Source: Methylocystis rosea (GTDB lineage Bacteria > Pseudomonadota > Alphaproteobacteria > Rhizobiales > Beijerinckiaceae). From it: 64,000 nucleotides of DNA. The notes beneath the pieces are model-generated. The model saw only the letters and a program-made list of their open reading frames with translations, ran no database searches and was not told the DNA's origin. The stretch spans positions 3,571,501 to 3,635,500 of the forward strand of contig NZ_CP034086.1 of assembly GCF_003855495.1 (NCBI RefSeq), in the 5' to 3' direction. A program made the position numbers and the translations under genes. Shown one piece after another: positions 63,619 through 64,000 of this stretch (the stretch's first letter is position 1; each line of letters starts with the position of its first letter).

Positions 63619-64000
63619 TCAATATTTGTAAATGAGGCTGGCGGACACGGACCTTGGCTCGTCGCAGAACATCGAACCGTCGGACGTCCAATTGGGACGA
63701 TTGGTCAGATTGGTCGCATTGATTTCGAGCTTGAGATTGTCGGTGAAATTATAGGCAAGCGAGTCGCCGAGCATTTGCTGGGGGACGATGGTGAACCCGT
63801 AAGTGTTGGGCAGCGTCGCCTCGGTGCGGCTGGCGTAGAAGTAGCTTACGCCCAGTTCGAGCCCTTTCAGCTCGCCCGAGACGAAGGCGTAGTGAGCATT
63901 GAAGTTATAGACCCGGCGCGGCGCGCCGAGGAGATCGCCGCACTTCTGCGAAGGGGTGTTCAAATCCTTCGACACGAGCGCATGCAGGAAAGTGGCAAAG
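63619..64000 (-). CDS. TonB-dependent receptor, C-terminal part (gene continues beyond window)
   Basis: The frame is open to the window edge on the minus strand and ends with barrel sequence of a TonB-dependent siderophore receptor: NFNAHYAFVSGELKGLELG, SLAYNFTDNLKLEINATNL and EPRSVSASLIYKY, with the aromatic last residue typical of outer-membrane barrels. About 126 residues are visible. A separate N-terminal receptor fragment exists at 34584-34889 on the other strand; whether the two were once one gene cannot be judged here. Confidence 0.88.
   Translation of the reverse strand, partial: FATFLHALVSKDLNTPSQKCGDLLGAPRRVYNFNAHYAFVSGELKGLELGVSYFYASRTEATLPNTYGFTIVPQQMLGDSLAYNFTDNLKLEINATNLTNRPNWTSDGSMFCDEPRSVSASLIYKY

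Overview
The window looks like genome sequence from an alphaproteobacterium of the Rhizobiales type: high GC, strong G/C bias at third codon positions, a hup/hox hydrogenase cluster, and a DUF932/ParB/RepA/TraG/Trb conjugative backbone of the kind found in rhizobial and methylotroph elements. A type II methanotroph or relative would fit, but no methane-oxidation gene is present, so the genus is a guess. No tRNA, rRNA, CRISPR array, intact transposase or integrase was recognised.

Bases 1-10000 hold a hydrogen-sensing and hydrogen-oxidising module. First comes the end of a sigma-54-dependent activator (hoxA/hupR), then the sensor kinase hupT/hoxJ, the regulatory hydrogenase hupU-hupV, a textbook -24/-12 promoter, and the uptake operon hupS-hupL-hupC-hupD, a small His-containing membrane protein, and hupF. 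The logic is H2 sensing by HupUV, signalling through HupT to HoxA, and sigma-54 transcription of hupSLCD. A small FMN reductase follows.

Bases 11000-24000 form an accessory block between two 77-bp direct repeats (73/77 identical). It contains a two-component system, an RND efflux pump (adaptor and inner-membrane pump), a decayed second copy of the response regulator, a patatin-like lipoprotein, a DUF3313-like lipoprotein, a NodT/OprM-type outer-membrane channel and a broken DJ-1/PfpI gene. Bases 24200-28400 carry a compact PP2C phosphatase-kinase-kinase operon and a HigBA/RelE-type toxin-antitoxin pair with a palindrome inside its promoter.

Bases 28500-62700 are an integrative/conjugative or plasmid backbone: DUF932, ParB, Toprim, DUF2493, DUF736, regulators, DUF2285, an excisionase-like HTH, RepA, DUF2840, TraF, lytic transglycosylase, relaxase, TraG, CopG, TrbBCDEJKLFGI and DUF2274. 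DnaA boxes plus three 23-bp-spaced iterons lie at the end of repA. A candidate RP4-like nic site lies upstream of the relaxase. Two nearly identical hairpin leaders precede DUF932 and parB, with one compensatory base-pair change. The usual ParA and an integrase are not seen.

The most interesting cargo lies between relaxase and traG (44.07-49.94 kb). It is a bacterial ubiquitin-like conjugation operon: a protein with three Ub-like domains fused to an E2, a JAB peptidase fused to an E1, and a DUF6527 protein split by a -1 frameshift. It is transcribed divergently from an XRE repressor and an ImmA/IrrE (HEAGH) peptidase, resembling the CapH/CapP regulators of other phage-defence operons. A 17-bp-arm inverted repeat covers the shared promoter region. 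Beside it sits a two-gene operon of a nucleotidyltransferase-like protein and an unknown partner. The window ends with a LysR regulator and the C-terminal part of a TonB-dependent receptor.
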